Below are positions 10,201 to 17,870 of a stretch of 62,124 nucleotides of DNA, piece after piece. The number at the start of each line of letters is the position of its first letter. Within the stretch, counting starts at the first letter, position 1. The DNA comes from Pseudomonadota bacterium (GTDB lineage Bacteria; Pseudomonadota; Gammaproteobacteria; Steroidobacterales; Steroidobacteraceae): contig JAEYUC010000010.1 of NCBI GenBank assembly GCA_023433705.1, forward strand, positions 1 to 62,124, in the 5' to 3' direction. A program made the translations under genes and the position numbers. A model generated the notes under the pieces. The model worked only from the letters and a program-made list of their open reading frames with translations. It was not told the DNA's origin and did not search any database.

Positions 10201-10647
10201 ACCGTCGGTGTCCTCGACCAGCCGCACGATCTCGCTTTCGATCGCGAACTGCTTCGCCTGCTCTTCGCCGAACACGCTGTGGATCAGCTTCGAGCGGTCC
10301 TCGATCGAGCGCGAGGCGAGATCGATCTCGAGCATCGGCATGTAGTTGCGGATGTCGAGCACGCTCGAGTGATATCGATGCGTCTCGGAGACGAACAGCC
10401 GGCCCTTCTCGTCGAAGTCGAAGGCGACGGGGTTCGCCAGCATCGGCTCGGCGGCCCACAACCGGGCCCGCAGGCCTTCCGGCAGTGTGAAGTGTTTGAT
10501 CGCGAGCTCGGCTTCGTCGGACGCCGGGTCCACGACGGGCGTGGGCAGTCGTTCATCGGGCGAGAGCGTGAGGGTCTGCGCGCAGACGACGGTGATTCCG
10601 GAGATCAACAGGACAGCGAAGCGGGAGAGCAGAACGGAAGGTTTCAT
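7222..10647 (-). CDS. Secreted beta-propeller / HEAT / c-type haem-binding protein (PVC-type membrane-bound dehydrogenase family)
   Basis: 1141-residue exported protein with a signal peptide (MKPSVLLSRFAVLL...VVCAQ). The N-terminal part (roughly 40-450) is a sorbosone/glucose-dehydrogenase-like propeller: VAFDFDEKGRLFVSETH, EDTDGDGVADKSSIFADG, GDNDSDQGDMERL and FAPDGKLYLLDWVDGW are typical of the planctomycete 'membrane-bound dehydrogenase' domain. The middle (about 480-950) is a run of HEAT-like helical repeats. The C-terminal 150 residues form the 'heme-binding domain' with one CARCH motif and a distal DVVAFLKALDG. Probably a periplasmic dehydrogenase passing electrons to its own cytochrome c; the substrate is unknown. 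The ATG at 10645-10647 is chosen because it starts the signal peptide; an upstream in-frame start would spoil it. The stop lies in the palindrome at 7203-7223. Confidence 0.88.
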   Translation of the reverse strand: MKPSVLLSRFAVLLISGITVVCAQTLTLSPDERLPTPVVDPASDEAELAIKHFTLPEGLRARLWAAEPMLANPVAFDFDEKGRLFVSETHRYHSSVLDIRNYMPMLEIDLASRSIEDRSKLIHSVFGEEQAKQFAIESEIVRLVEDTDGDGVADKSSIFADGFNSELDGIASGVLARNGKVWFTNIPSLWLLTEQPNAKPKREELLRGFGVRFNFTGHDFHGLAIGHDGKLYYSIGDRGAHVKGPDGRIIDVPDDGAVYRSNFDGTELELVHRGLRNPQELVFDERGDLFTGDNDSDQGDMERLVHVVEGGDSGWRVGYQFAPLGKGGPWISDNLWKPRFPGRPAYLLPPICNIEDGPSGLTYYPGTGLTPAYAGHFFITHFKGSIARSGIQTYTLGKLGASYKPTSSQQFMGGVLPTDVTFAPDGKLYLLDWVDGWPKSRKGRVYSVSPVKPDPAQMKISAEVAQLLASGLKQVSNQRLMSELLSHPDRRIRLEAQFELVARGNPGAFSKAVTGAKGVTDLGRLHAVWGLTQFGVAGRGQFNDLLVRLLDDKDSEVRAQAAKGLGDIKYAKAQGALVRKLDDADARVQFFAAQSLGKLGDAASVTPLLGLIERNDNKDEYLRHAAVHALVLIGNNATLDAAAESKSNAVRLGVLLAYRKLGNPKIAKFLADSDAFIAREAALAINDAPVKDAAPALAASLVKAPAADEPFVVRAINANFRLGGGESARNLAEYAQRADAKPEMRAEALKQLGLWAKTPQRDRVVGIFRPMDKRDGGDAATALTAAASGLLGKGPEGVQIAALEAVADLGITSLAPQLTALVGNDAAPESVRTAALASLDRLGGDEITRALAFAEKSSVPALRLAALEITARRAPARAMPLVRRFVAEGSEAEQQAAFRAIPKLPAADGAKLLAGSLDSLAAGKVRPGAQVELLDAVEKSTAPAVQARWEKQKAAWAASGDDIAPYRFSLAGGDPWAGAGQFFNNNVLPCARCHKVFGNGGEAGPDLSTIGKQKSAEYLLESIVKPSKHIAAGFDIVTFTLKDGSTETGSIVSETPEKVVLKRGDNTTVDIATAQVQSRVAAPSSMPDIYAQVMSRSELRDVVAFLKALDGTNGPQEEPAPGVSNRAMSSTSELGAPGGHP

Positions 10648-10801
10648 GGGGTCCCGGATTGTTGATGACACGAAAGGGCTTGCAGCGGGGCGCAACTATA
10701 ACGGTATGAGACGCACAAGCCTGCGATGACCATCAAGGACATCGCAGGACAGACATGGGAGTCGCTTGATTTGACATCAGTTCCGGTGAATTCTGGCGCG
10801 C

Positions 10802-11602
10802 GTGAAAATATCGCGGCGGCTCGGGGCATGGATGATCGCGACGGTGCTCGTCGTGGGCGCGGTCGCGTATTGGTATGCACTCCGCATGTCCGGCGAGCCG
10901 GCTGCCAGGCCGGTCGCCACGGCGACGGGTCACGAGCGGGTCGCCGCCCCTGGCAACCCCGCATTCGATTTCTACCTGCTTGCGCTCACCGTGCATCCGG
11001 CCTTTTGCGCGGACGGCCGCGCCCACATGCAGGAATGCCGCGCGCGTGCGCAGCGCCCGCTCGTGATCCATGGGCTCTGGCCCGAGAACCTCGAGCCGCG
11101 CACGTATCCGCGGGACTGCCCCACGCAAAGGCTCGAGCTCGACCCCGCGCTCGAGGTGGAACTGGCCGACTGGATGCCCGGAATCGCCGCGAACCTGCAC
11201 GAGCACGAGTGGCGTAAACACGGCGGCTGCAGCGGCCTCGACGACGACGAGTATTTCCGCCGCTCGATCGACCTGGCGCGAGTGCTCGATCGCGCGCTGG
11301 GCGCCAGGCTAACTACTCTCGCCGGAAAGGCGACCACGCCGGAGGAGCTGCGCGGATACGCGGATCTCAACGAGCCCGGCATCGGTTCCACCATCACGCT
11401 GCATTGCCGGACGTTGCGCGGCGCACCGCCCGAGCTGCGCCAGCAACCGTTCCTCGTCGAGATACGGCAATGCGTGGACAACGACGGTCCGGGCGGTACG
11501 CCCGGCACGCTGCTCGACTGCGCGCGGCTGCCGCGCCACGACCAGGGCTGCGGTTCGGAATTCCGCATCGCCTCGCCGGGCCGCAATTGGGGACGAACAT
11601 GA
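10802..11602 (+). CDS. Ribonuclease T2 family protein, membrane-anchored
   Basis: 266 residues with an N-terminal membrane anchor or uncleaved signal (about 9-28) and a periplasmic RNase T2 domain. Both catalytic segments are present: CAS I as VIHGLWPEN and CAS II as HEHEWRKHGGCSG, which carry the two histidines and the Glu/Lys of the acid-base mechanism cleaving RNA through a 2',3'-cyclic intermediate. Six or more cysteines suggest periplasmic disulphides. The start is GTG at 10802, with only a weak ribosome site. The stop overlaps the start of the next small membrane-protein gene (ATGATG across TGA), suggesting translational coupling. It is the first gene after a divergent promoter region shared with the haem protein. 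Confidence 0.88.
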   Translation: MKISRRLGAWMIATVLVVGAVAYWYALRMSGEPAARPVATATGHERVAAPGNPAFDFYLLALTVHPAFCADGRAHMQECRARAQRPLVIHGLWPENLEPRTYPRDCPTQRLELDPALEVELADWMPGIAANLHEHEWRKHGGCSGLDDDEYFRRSIDLARVLDRALGARLTTLAGKATTPEELRGYADLNEPGIGSTITLHCRTLRGAPPELRQQPFLVEIRQCVDNDGPGGTPGTLLDCARLPRHDQGCGSEFRIASPGRNWGRT

Positions 11603-11904
11603 TGAACCTGCAGATCGCCGAGCTCGCGCTCGCCTACGCCATCACCGCGGCCGCGATGCTCGTCGGCCTGCTGCTCATGCGCGCGGACACACGCGCCTAC
11701 TGGCGCTGGCCCGTGTACTCGGCGATGGCCATGGCGCTCGGGGTCGTGGCGTGGAACCTGCTGCGCAAACATCTGCTGCCGGCCGAATGGGTATTCACGC
11801 GGCCAGGCGCGATCTACTACGGAGCGCTCACGTTGTATGCGCTGCTCGGATTCGGGCTCGGCGCGCTGCTCGGCCGGCTCACGCGCAAGAGGACGGTTGC
11901 CTGA
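11599..11904 (+). CDS. Small membrane protein coupled to RNase T2
   Basis: 101 residues, not recognised as a named family. Three hydrophobic segments are visible, around 8-26 (LAYAITAAAMLVGLLLM), 37-54 and 72-94, with a basic C-terminus (RLTRKRTVA). The ATG overlaps the stop of the RNase T2 gene by four bases, so the two are very likely co-translated. It may help anchor or localise the nuclease, but that is inference only from position. Confidence 0.75.
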   Translation: MMNLQIAELALAYAITAAAMLVGLLLMRADTRAYWRWPVYSAMAMALGVVAWNLLRKHLLPAEWVFTRPGAIYYGALTLYALLGFGLGALLGRLTRKRTVA

Positions 11905-11951
11905 TGCGCGCCGTTGCCGGAATATCAGGGAACTGCCCAAGGAGAACGCGC

Positions 11952-12023
11952 ATGGCCAAGGCGAAGAAGAAGAAAACCAAACGTACTCCGGGAAACGAGG
12001 GTCCGGATCCGCCAATCCGCTAG
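11952..12023 (+). CDS. Putative 23-residue lysine-rich peptide
   Basis: Very short reading frame with an AAGGAG-type ribosome site ideally placed (CAAGGAGAACGCGC then ATG). The peptide starts MAKAKKKKTKR and continues with PGNEGPDPPIR, so it is strongly basic and then Pro-rich. Its last bases overlap the 3' end of the leftward regulator gene. No family is recognised. It could be a ribosome- or nucleic-acid-binding micropeptide, or a chance frame; the spacing of the ribosome site is the main support. Confidence 0.4.
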   Translation: MAKAKKKKTKRTPGNEGPDPPIR

Positions 12024-14272
12024 AGCGTCTTCGCGCCAGACTTCGCGCCGGGAAGGTTTATCCCGGCGAAGAAGGGCTCGTTGCGCAGCGTCCAGGTGCT
12101 ACGCCAGCCGCGTCTCCAGGCTTCGTCGATCGCGGCCTGCGCTTCGGTTTTCCTGCCGCGCAGCGCGAGGGATTCCGCGCGCAGCGAATAGAGCCCGTAG
12201 TGCTGGCCGCCATTCTGCTCGAAGCGATCGAGCAGCCTGTCCAGATCGTCCAGCAACTTGTGCGCGCGAGTCAGGTCACCCTTTGATTCGAGCTCGATGC
12301 CCGCGCGGACCAGCGCGGCCGAGGCCGCGTGCCGGATGTCGCCGCCGTCGATCCGGTCGACGAGCGGCGCGGGGACGATGCGGTCCGCGTGCTCGAGCGT
12401 GCCGCGCGCGGCCAGCGGTTCTCCGGCCATCCATTGCAGATGCGCGAGCTCGCGCAGCTCGGCGCTCGTGGTCGCCTTGGCCTGCAACGCGTTCGCCGCG
12501 ATCCATTCGCGCAGCGCCGCCGGTCCCTTCTCCGCGTAGATGAGCCGGCCGCCGCGCGCGAGATGGTCGAAGCTGCCGTCGGCGGGTGCTTCGGACGCGA
12601 CGGCGCGTGCCTCGGTGATCCTGCCGAGCGACAGCAGCAGGTTCACCTTCTGATTCACCAGCATCGGATTTCCGGGCGAGAGCTTGCGCGCCTCGTCGAT
12701 CCACAGGAGCGCGCTGGAGATATTGCCCTGCGCACGATCGATCCAGGCCGTGGCGAGGGGTCCCCAGAGATTTTCCGGATCGAGCTCGCGCCCGCGTGAG
12801 CAGGCGCGCGTCGCCTCGGCGTACTCCGCGAGGTCGGTGAGCTCCAGGCAACGCAGCACCTGCGAAATGAAATCCATCGGATCGAGGCGCGCGGCCGTCG
12901 AGAAGTGTTCGAGCGCCTTGCGCGGATTGCCGCGAGTGGTCTGCAGGTCACCGAGCACGCGATGGCTGAACGCGTCATTCGGGTTGATCCGCACGGCATT
13001 CTCGAGCAGCGCGCTCGCCTCGTCGAAACGCAGCTGCTCGGACATCATCCAGCCCTTGACCGCGAGCGCATCGGCCAGCGTGGGCTCGAGTTCGAGCGCG
13101 CGATTCAGCAGTGGCTCGGTCTCGATGATGATTTCCTCGAGCGGGCGATCGTTCAGCCGTTGCGTGCTGAGCAGCGCGCCGGAGAGGCCCGCCAGCGCCA
13201 GCGCGTAATCGGGATCGGCTTCGATCGCGCGGCGGTAATACTCGATGGCCTTGAGATTGTCCGCGGCGGTCCGCTCGCGTTCACGCGCGCGGCCCAGCAG
13301 GTACAGCTCGTAGGCTTCCATCTTGCGCGGCTGGCGTTGCGCCCAGGCTTCCGCGGTATCCGATGCGAGCTTCAGGTGCAGCGCTTCGGCCACCGAACGC
13401 GACACCGTGTCCTCGATGAGGAAGATGTCGCCGATGGGCAGCGCGTAGGTGTCGGACCAGATGTGCACGCCGCGCTTCGCCTCGATGAGCTGCACGGTGA
13501 CGCGCAGGTTCTCGCCCGAGCGGCGCAGGCTGCCTTCGAGCACGTGGGTCGCGTCGAGCGCTTTCGCGATATCGCGCACGTCCTTGTTCTCGCCCTTGAA
13601 CGCGAACGCGGAGGTGCGCGCGACCACGCGCAGGGTCGGAATGTGCGCGAGCCAGTTCGACAGTTCTTCCGTGAGACCGTCGCACAGCGGCTGCTCGTTC
13701 TGGTCGAGGCTCATGTCGACCAGCGGCAGCACCACGATCGTCGGCGCCGCTTCGTCGGGCGGGGCCGCGCCCAACCAGGTTCCGGGCATGCGCCAGGCGA
13801 CCACGGCCAGCGCGACGGCGGCGATCACGCTGCCGAATCCGAGCGCGAGGCGGCGCAGCGGCGCGCGCCGGTCCGATTCGCCCTGACCCGACGTGGGCGT
13901 GCTCGAGGCTACGGCGGGGATTTCGTATCGGGGCGCGGGCTCGGCGACGCGATCGGGCTCGAGCTCCGCGATGAAGCGATAACCCTTGCGCGGCAGGGTT
14001 TCGATGTAGCGCGGAGTGTCGGCGTCGTCGCCGAGCGCGATGCGCAGTTTGCGCACCGCGGTATTGAGGCCGGTGTCGTATTCGACCACGCCGGTGGGCC
14101 AGAGCCGGGCGATGAGCTGCTCGCGCGTCACGACCTGGCCGGGCCGCTGCGTGAGCTCGTCGAGGACCGCCAGGGGCTGGTCCTGCAGGCGACTGGTCGT
14201 GCCGTCCTTCGAGATCTCGCCGGACTCGAAGTCGACCGACCATCCGTCGAACCTGATCAAGCGCTTTTCCAT
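12020..14272 (-). CDS. CadC-like winged-helix transcriptional regulator with periplasmic TPR domain
   Basis: 750 residues. Residues 1-105 form an OmpR/CadC-type DNA-binding winged helix (RPGQVVTREQLIARLWP, NTAVRKLRIALGDD, RYIETLPRKGYRFIA). A Pro/Ser-rich linker leads to one membrane helix near 145-165 (FGSVIAAVALAVVAW). Beyond it comes a domain of about 130 residues of the adenylate-cyclase-associated 'TolB-like' type (PTIVVLPLVDMS, CDGLTEELSNWLA, LRVVARTSAFAFKG) and then a long run of TPR repeats to the C-terminus (YYRRAIEADPDYALALAGLSGALL and similar). This is a one-component, membrane-bound sensor/regulator; its signal and targets are not evident. Its 3' end overlaps the small peptide frame on the other strand by four bases. 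Confidence 0.9.
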   Translation of the reverse strand: MEKRLIRFDGWSVDFESGEISKDGTTSRLQDQPLAVLDELTQRPGQVVTREQLIARLWPTGVVEYDTGLNTAVRKLRIALGDDADTPRYIETLPRKGYRFIAELEPDRVAEPAPRYEIPAVASSTPTSGQGESDRRAPLRRLALGFGSVIAAVALAVVAWRMPGTWLGAAPPDEAAPTIVVLPLVDMSLDQNEQPLCDGLTEELSNWLAHIPTLRVVARTSAFAFKGENKDVRDIAKALDATHVLEGSLRRSGENLRVTVQLIEAKRGVHIWSDTYALPIGDIFLIEDTVSRSVAEALHLKLASDTAEAWAQRQPRKMEAYELYLLGRARERERTAADNLKAIEYYRRAIEADPDYALALAGLSGALLSTQRLNDRPLEEIIIETEPLLNRALELEPTLADALAVKGWMMSEQLRFDEASALLENAVRINPNDAFSHRVLGDLQTTRGNPRKALEHFSTAARLDPMDFISQVLRCLELTDLAEYAEATRACSRGRELDPENLWGPLATAWIDRAQGNISSALLWIDEARKLSPGNPMLVNQKVNLLLSLGRITEARAVASEAPADGSFDHLARGGRLIYAEKGPAALREWIAANALQAKATTSAELRELAHLQWMAGEPLAARGTLEHADRIVPAPLVDRIDGGDIRHAASAALVRAGIELESKGDLTRAHKLLDDLDRLLDRFEQNGGQHYGLYSLRAESLALRGRKTEAQAAIDEAWRRGWRSTWTLRNEPFFAGINLPGAKSGAKTL

Positions 14273-14393
14273 GCTCGCCTCGTCCCCGGGTGCCGAATCA
14301 TAGACAAATCAGCCGTGAATCAGCCGCCGTCCATCGCCCGGAAGTTACCAGAACGTGGAATCTGCCCGCCTTTTTGGAAAACGGGAGGCCGTC

Positions 14394-15062
14394 ATGCAAT
14401 CCACCGCGCATCTCAATGTCGCGCCCGAGCCGCCGGAGCCCCGGACGCTGTACCGGCAGAAGTACCTGTCCGCCCGGGCGCTGGCCGCGTTAGTTAGCCA
14501 GCTCACGACCGGGTATCCGCCGCACGAGAGTCGCGGTGCAACAGGGCCGCTGGACCGCTATATCCGCAGGGCGCTCGAACGGTCCGTGCTCGGAAACGCG
14601 GGCGGGGCGCAACTATGGCGGGCCATCGCGGAGAATCATCCCGAAATCTGGGAGGTGATCGGCGGGGATCCGGCCACGCTGGTCGCGCTGAATCCGCAGC
14701 CGCTGCCGCCCCGGCCGGCCTTCCTGGCCGCGGTGATCCTGGAATTCACCGAGCGCATGACGAACGTGGGAGAGCTTGCCGACCTGATCCCGCGCCCCGG
14801 CGGCGAGCCCGGACACGCGATCGTCGCCACTCACGTCGCGCGTTTCGTCGACGATGTCTGCGACGCCGCGCTCCGCATCCATTGGCCGTACCCGTGGCCC
14901 GCGCCCCCGTGGTTCAGCGAATTCCTGAGCGGCGCGGACCTGGTCGTGATGGGCACACAGTTTCAGCAAGCGTCCGTGGTTGCGATGGACCGCGACCTCG
15001 GGCGCACCTTCGCCGATGCCGCGCACGCGTTGCTGGAAGCGGGCGCTGCCCGGCTGGTATGA
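14394..15062 (+). CDS. Hypothetical protein with LNPQPLPPR motif
   Basis: 222 residues, no signal peptide or membrane helix. A central VALNPQPLPPRPAF motif occurs in a widespread group of uncharacterised bacterial proteins (recalled, not searched); the rest is helical, with two Trp/Pro-rich stretches (IHWPYPWPAPPWFSEFL). The ATG at 14394 has GGGAGG just upstream and is preferred to in-frame starts further left. It lies divergent from the CadC-like regulator, so regulation by it is possible but unproven. Function unknown. Confidence 0.65.
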   Translation: MQSTAHLNVAPEPPEPRTLYRQKYLSARALAALVSQLTTGYPPHESRGATGPLDRYIRRALERSVLGNAGGAQLWRAIAENHPEIWEVIGGDPATLVALNPQPLPPRPAFLAAVILEFTERMTNVGELADLIPRPGGEPGHAIVATHVARFVDDVCDAALRIHWPYPWPAPPWFSEFLSGADLVVMGTQFQQASVVAMDRDLGRTFADAAHALLEAGAARLV

Positions 15063-15078
15063 AATGAAGAATGCCCCG

Positions 15079-15474
15079 TCACGTGCGCATGGTTTGGGAG
15101 AGCACGCCATAAGTGACGATCCACGCGGTCTTCACTTGTGGCGTGAACTCGCCGTTGAGCGTCTGTTCGAGAGACCACAGCAGCGCGGTCGCGACCGCGC
15201 TGTGGTGGTCGTCCCGGATGCCGATCTTCGTCTGCCGGCGTCCGAACTCCCGCACGGCCGGTAACAGGAATTCGACCTTGTCGAGTCCTCGCACCACCGT
15301 CGTGATGAGGTGGACCAGCTTGCGCCCGTTTTCGCGCGCGTCAGCCTCGAAGAGGGGCTGCAGCGTTTCGTCGAGCTCGAAAAGTTTTGGATAGAAGGTC
15401 GCCGCAACAGAATCCTTGTTCCCAAGCGCCTTCCGCCAGCTTTCCTGGACTAACACGATGTCGTCTTGCGTCAT
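15079..15474 (-). CDS. Single-domain globin
   Basis: 131-residue haem protein of the bacterial globin family, expected to bind O2 or NO in the cytoplasm. It begins with TQDDIVLVQESWRKAL, the usual A-helix. F41 in LQPLF fits the conserved CD1 phenylalanine, and H90 in IRDDHHSAV is the likely proximal F8 histidine, followed by ALLWSLEQTLNGEFTPQVKTAW of helices G/H. The usual RRH before the proximal His reads RRQ here. The length is near the family norm. The ATG at 15472-15474 starts the A-helix; the frame is open further upstream but without globin sequence. Divergent from the DUF167 gene. Confidence 0.85.
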   Translation of the reverse strand: MTQDDIVLVQESWRKALGNKDSVAATFYPKLFELDETLQPLFEADARENGRKLVHLITTVVRGLDKVEFLLPAVREFGRRQTKIGIRDDHHSAVATALLWSLEQTLNGEFTPQVKTAWIVTYGVLSQTMRT

Positions 15475-15659
15475 GCATCTCTCCGCGCACGACAAAATGC
15501 GGAGCAAGCCGTGTGCCAGCGAAAAACGCCGGATTGCGGTGTGCACGCGCGCCGCACGCACCGTGCGTGACCGTCCGCGACGCGGTATCGCCCGCACTTG
15601 GAGCAATGGGCGGCAGATGACAGCGTTTACCGCATAATCGCGCCTGCGAGATGCCCTGA

Positions 15660-15884
15660 ATGAGAACACTGCAGCTCAAGGTGAAACCCGGATCGCGCGA
15701 GGAGTCCCTCGTCGAGCAGCCGGACGGTAGTTGGATCGCCCGCGTGAAGGCGCCGCCGGTGGACGGCAAGGCGAATGCCGCGGTGATCGAGCTCGTGGCG
15801 CGCCATTTCGGAGTACGCAAGGCGCAGGTCACCATCCGCAGCGGCCTGTCCGGCCGGATGAAACGGGTCCAGATCGAGGATTGA
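15660..15884 (+). CDS. DUF167 / YggU family protein
   Basis: 74-residue cytoplasmic protein of the small, conserved YggU/DUF167 family, of unknown biochemical role. Family hallmarks are VKPGSRE near the start, VKAPPVDGKANAAVIELVA in the middle and VTIRSGLSGRMKRVQI at the end. Only two bases separate its stop from the next ATG, so it is probably co-transcribed with the GST-like gene. Confidence 0.9.
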   Translation: MRTLQLKVKPGSREESLVEQPDGSWIARVKAPPVDGKANAAVIELVARHFGVRKAQVTIRSGLSGRMKRVQIED

Positions 15885-15886
15885 CG

Positions 15887-16591
15887 ATGATCACGCTGCA
15901 CACCTTCGGGCCGCATTTCGGATTGCCGGACCCCAGCCCTTTCGTCATGAAGGGCGAGATGCTGCTCAAGTTATCCGGATTGCCGTACCGGACGACCTCG
16001 CGCGGATTCAAGGGCGCGCCCAAGGGCAAACTACCGTACATCGTCGATGAGGGAACGATCGTCGCGGACTCCACGCTGATCCGCATGCACCTCGAGAACG
16101 AACACGGCATCGACTTCGACCGAGCCCTCTCGCCGCGCGAGCGCGGCATCGCGTGGGCCGTCGACAAGATGCTCGAGGATCACTTCTACTGGCTGATGGT
16201 CCACTGGCGCTGGCTGGACGACGCCAACTTCGAGCGCGGGCCGAAGCAGTTCTTCAAGCGCGCGCCGGCCATCATTCGTCCACTCGCCGAATCCTTCGTG
16301 CGCCGGGATATTCGCCGCAGGCTGCACGGACACGGACTCGGCCGCCACACCGATGCCGAAAAGACCGCGATGGCCGCGCGCGCCATCGCATCGCTGTCCC
16401 AGATCCTCGGCGACAATGAGTTCTTCCTCGGCGCCGAACCCTGCGGCGCGGATGCGACCGTGTTCGCGTTCCTCGCCGGCACGCTCACGCCGGTATTCGA
16501 ATCGCCGCTGCAAGTCGAAGTGAAACGATTCCCGAACCTCGTGACATATCGCGACCGGATGATGCGCGAGCACTTCCCGGCCTTCGCCTGA
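15887..16591 (+). CDS. Glutathione S-transferase-like protein (metaxin/FAXC type)
   Basis: 234 residues. The N-terminal thioredoxin-fold half reads LHTFGPHFGLPDPSPFVMKGEML, then LPYRTTSRGF and GKLPYIVDEG with the cis-Pro, then VADSTLIRMHLEN, which resembles the Tom37/metaxin/failed-axon-connections branch of GSTs rather than classical detoxifying ones. The C-terminal helical half includes LSQILGDNEFFLGAEPCGADATVFAFL, the usual GST C-domain signature. The catalytic role is uncertain; no typical N-terminal Ser/Tyr/Cys nucleophile is obvious. Immediately downstream of the DUF167 gene. Confidence 0.85.
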   Translation: MITLHTFGPHFGLPDPSPFVMKGEMLLKLSGLPYRTTSRGFKGAPKGKLPYIVDEGTIVADSTLIRMHLENEHGIDFDRALSPRERGIAWAVDKMLEDHFYWLMVHWRWLDDANFERGPKQFFKRAPAIIRPLAESFVRRDIRRRLHGHGLGRHTDAEKTAMAARAIASLSQILGDNEFFLGAEPCGADATVFAFLAGTLTPVFESPLQVEVKRFPNLVTYRDRMMREHFPAFA

Positions 16592-16787
16592 TCGCGCGTT
16601 AACACGAGTCCGGATAATAGTTTGTAGGCGTTCGCCGCATATATTCGCGCGGCCCATCGATTCGCGCGCGCCATGACTTAGCATCGGACCAGGTTCGAGG
16701 AGGGACGCGCCGCGGGCGTGAAGTTCGAACGCGCGCAGATCGAAAAGGCATACTGCCTTCGCAGGTACTGAGATCAGGGGCCAATCG

Positions 16788-17384
16788 ATGCCAGGGAAGA
16801 GACGGGGCATTCCCGCGAGCAGGCTCGCTCGCGAATTCGGAGCGAGCCTCAGCGAATTCACCGACGATGTGGTTGCGATTCTTTCCCGTTACGACGCGCA
16901 GGCGCCGGGCGGCGCGCCCGCGCGTCATCGCGAAATCTGCGCCGCCGTTTCCGCGGCGATGATCGCTTCGCTCGAGGCGTCCACGCTGTCGGATGTCGAA
17001 CGCGAACGGCTGCAGCCGCTGATCCACGACGTGCTGCTCCCGTTCTGGTCGAAACACTGCGCCGCGGACCCGGACACCGCGAAGTACATCGCAACGCGCT
17101 CCCAGCACTATCTCAGTGGGCGCAACGCGAGCAGCCAGGTCAAGACGGCGGTGAACATCGTGAGCGCGCTGCTGGAGTCGCTAGCGATTCCGACCGCAGA
17201 TCGCGCCCGGCTCGGCAAACGATTGTCGCCCGCCTTCGCGCATCGCATGGTCGGCGATGTGTTCCGCATCAACGACCTGCGTGCCCGGCACGGTATCGAA
17301 CTATCGCTGCTCGCGACGCTGTGCGCGCTGCAGGGCATGTCGATGCTGTACGAGCCGGTCCTCAAGATGCTTCGAATCGCCTGA
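16788..17384 (+). CDS. Hypothetical protein
   Basis: 198 residues, soluble and predicted mainly helical, family not recognised. It starts MPGKRRGIPASRLAREFG and ends in LLATLCALQGMSMLYEPVLKMLRIA. No signal peptide, membrane helix or catalytic motif is visible. Its last 23 bases overlap the 3' end of the leftward HPt-like gene. G+C and codon use match the neighbours. Confidence 0.6.
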   Translation: MPGKRRGIPASRLAREFGASLSEFTDDVVAILSRYDAQAPGGAPARHREICAAVSAAMIASLEASTLSDVERERLQPLIHDVLLPFWSKHCAADPDTAKYIATRSQHYLSGRNASSQVKTAVNIVSALLESLAIPTADRARLGKRLSPAFAHRMVGDVFRINDLRARHGIELSLLATLCALQGMSMLYEPVLKMLRIA

Positions 17385-17718
17385 TCCCGTTGACCTCGAT
17401 GGCCACCATCTCGATGGCGCTCGTCACGCTCAGCAGGAATTGCTCGTCGATCCCGGTGCGCGCGAAGCGCTCTTCGGCGAGTTGTTCGAGCTCGCGCGCG
17501 CAGGCGCTCAGTACTCCCAGGCCGAGCCCATGCGCGGTGCCCCGGATACGCTGCGCGCAGAAGCGCAGGTGCCGCCACGCAGCATCATTGCCCGAGATGA
17601 GGGATGGCACGTTGCGCCGCATTTGCTCGACGTCTTCGACCGTGCGAACGAGAAACAGCGAAATGAGTTCATTGCGCCTCGCGTCCGCCTGCAACGCCGG
17701 ATCGTGGGTGTCGTTCAT
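17362..17718 (-). CDS. HPt-like protein lacking the phospho-acceptor histidine
   Basis: 118 residues, all helical. The segment AQRIRGTAHGLGLGVLSACARELEQLAEE (residues 55-83) aligns with the histidine phosphotransfer core, whose pattern is A-H-x-L-K-G-S-A followed by a conserved L-G and a downstream LE. Here the phosphorylated His position is Gln (Q56), though another His lies seven residues later (H63). It therefore looks like a non-phosphorylatable HPt homologue or a related four-helix protein. No two-component genes are adjacent. The assignment rests on pattern only. Confidence 0.5.
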   Translation of the reverse strand: MNDTHDPALQADARRNELISLFLVRTVEDVEQMRRNVPSLISGNDAAWRHLRFCAQRIRGTAHGLGLGVLSACARELEQLAEERFARTGIDEQFLLSVTSAIEMVAIEVNGIRRFEAS

Positions 17719-17870
17719 CTGCGCAGGATAGTGAGTCTGAGCGCGGACACTAAGGGTTCGGGATCACAACTTTGACTCGGCAGCGCCCCGATTTCCGTGC
17801 GTGCAGGTGAGACGTAGCCGATCGGAGACGCCGTCGCTCCTAGCAAACACGTCTGGACGGCCCGCTCGCT

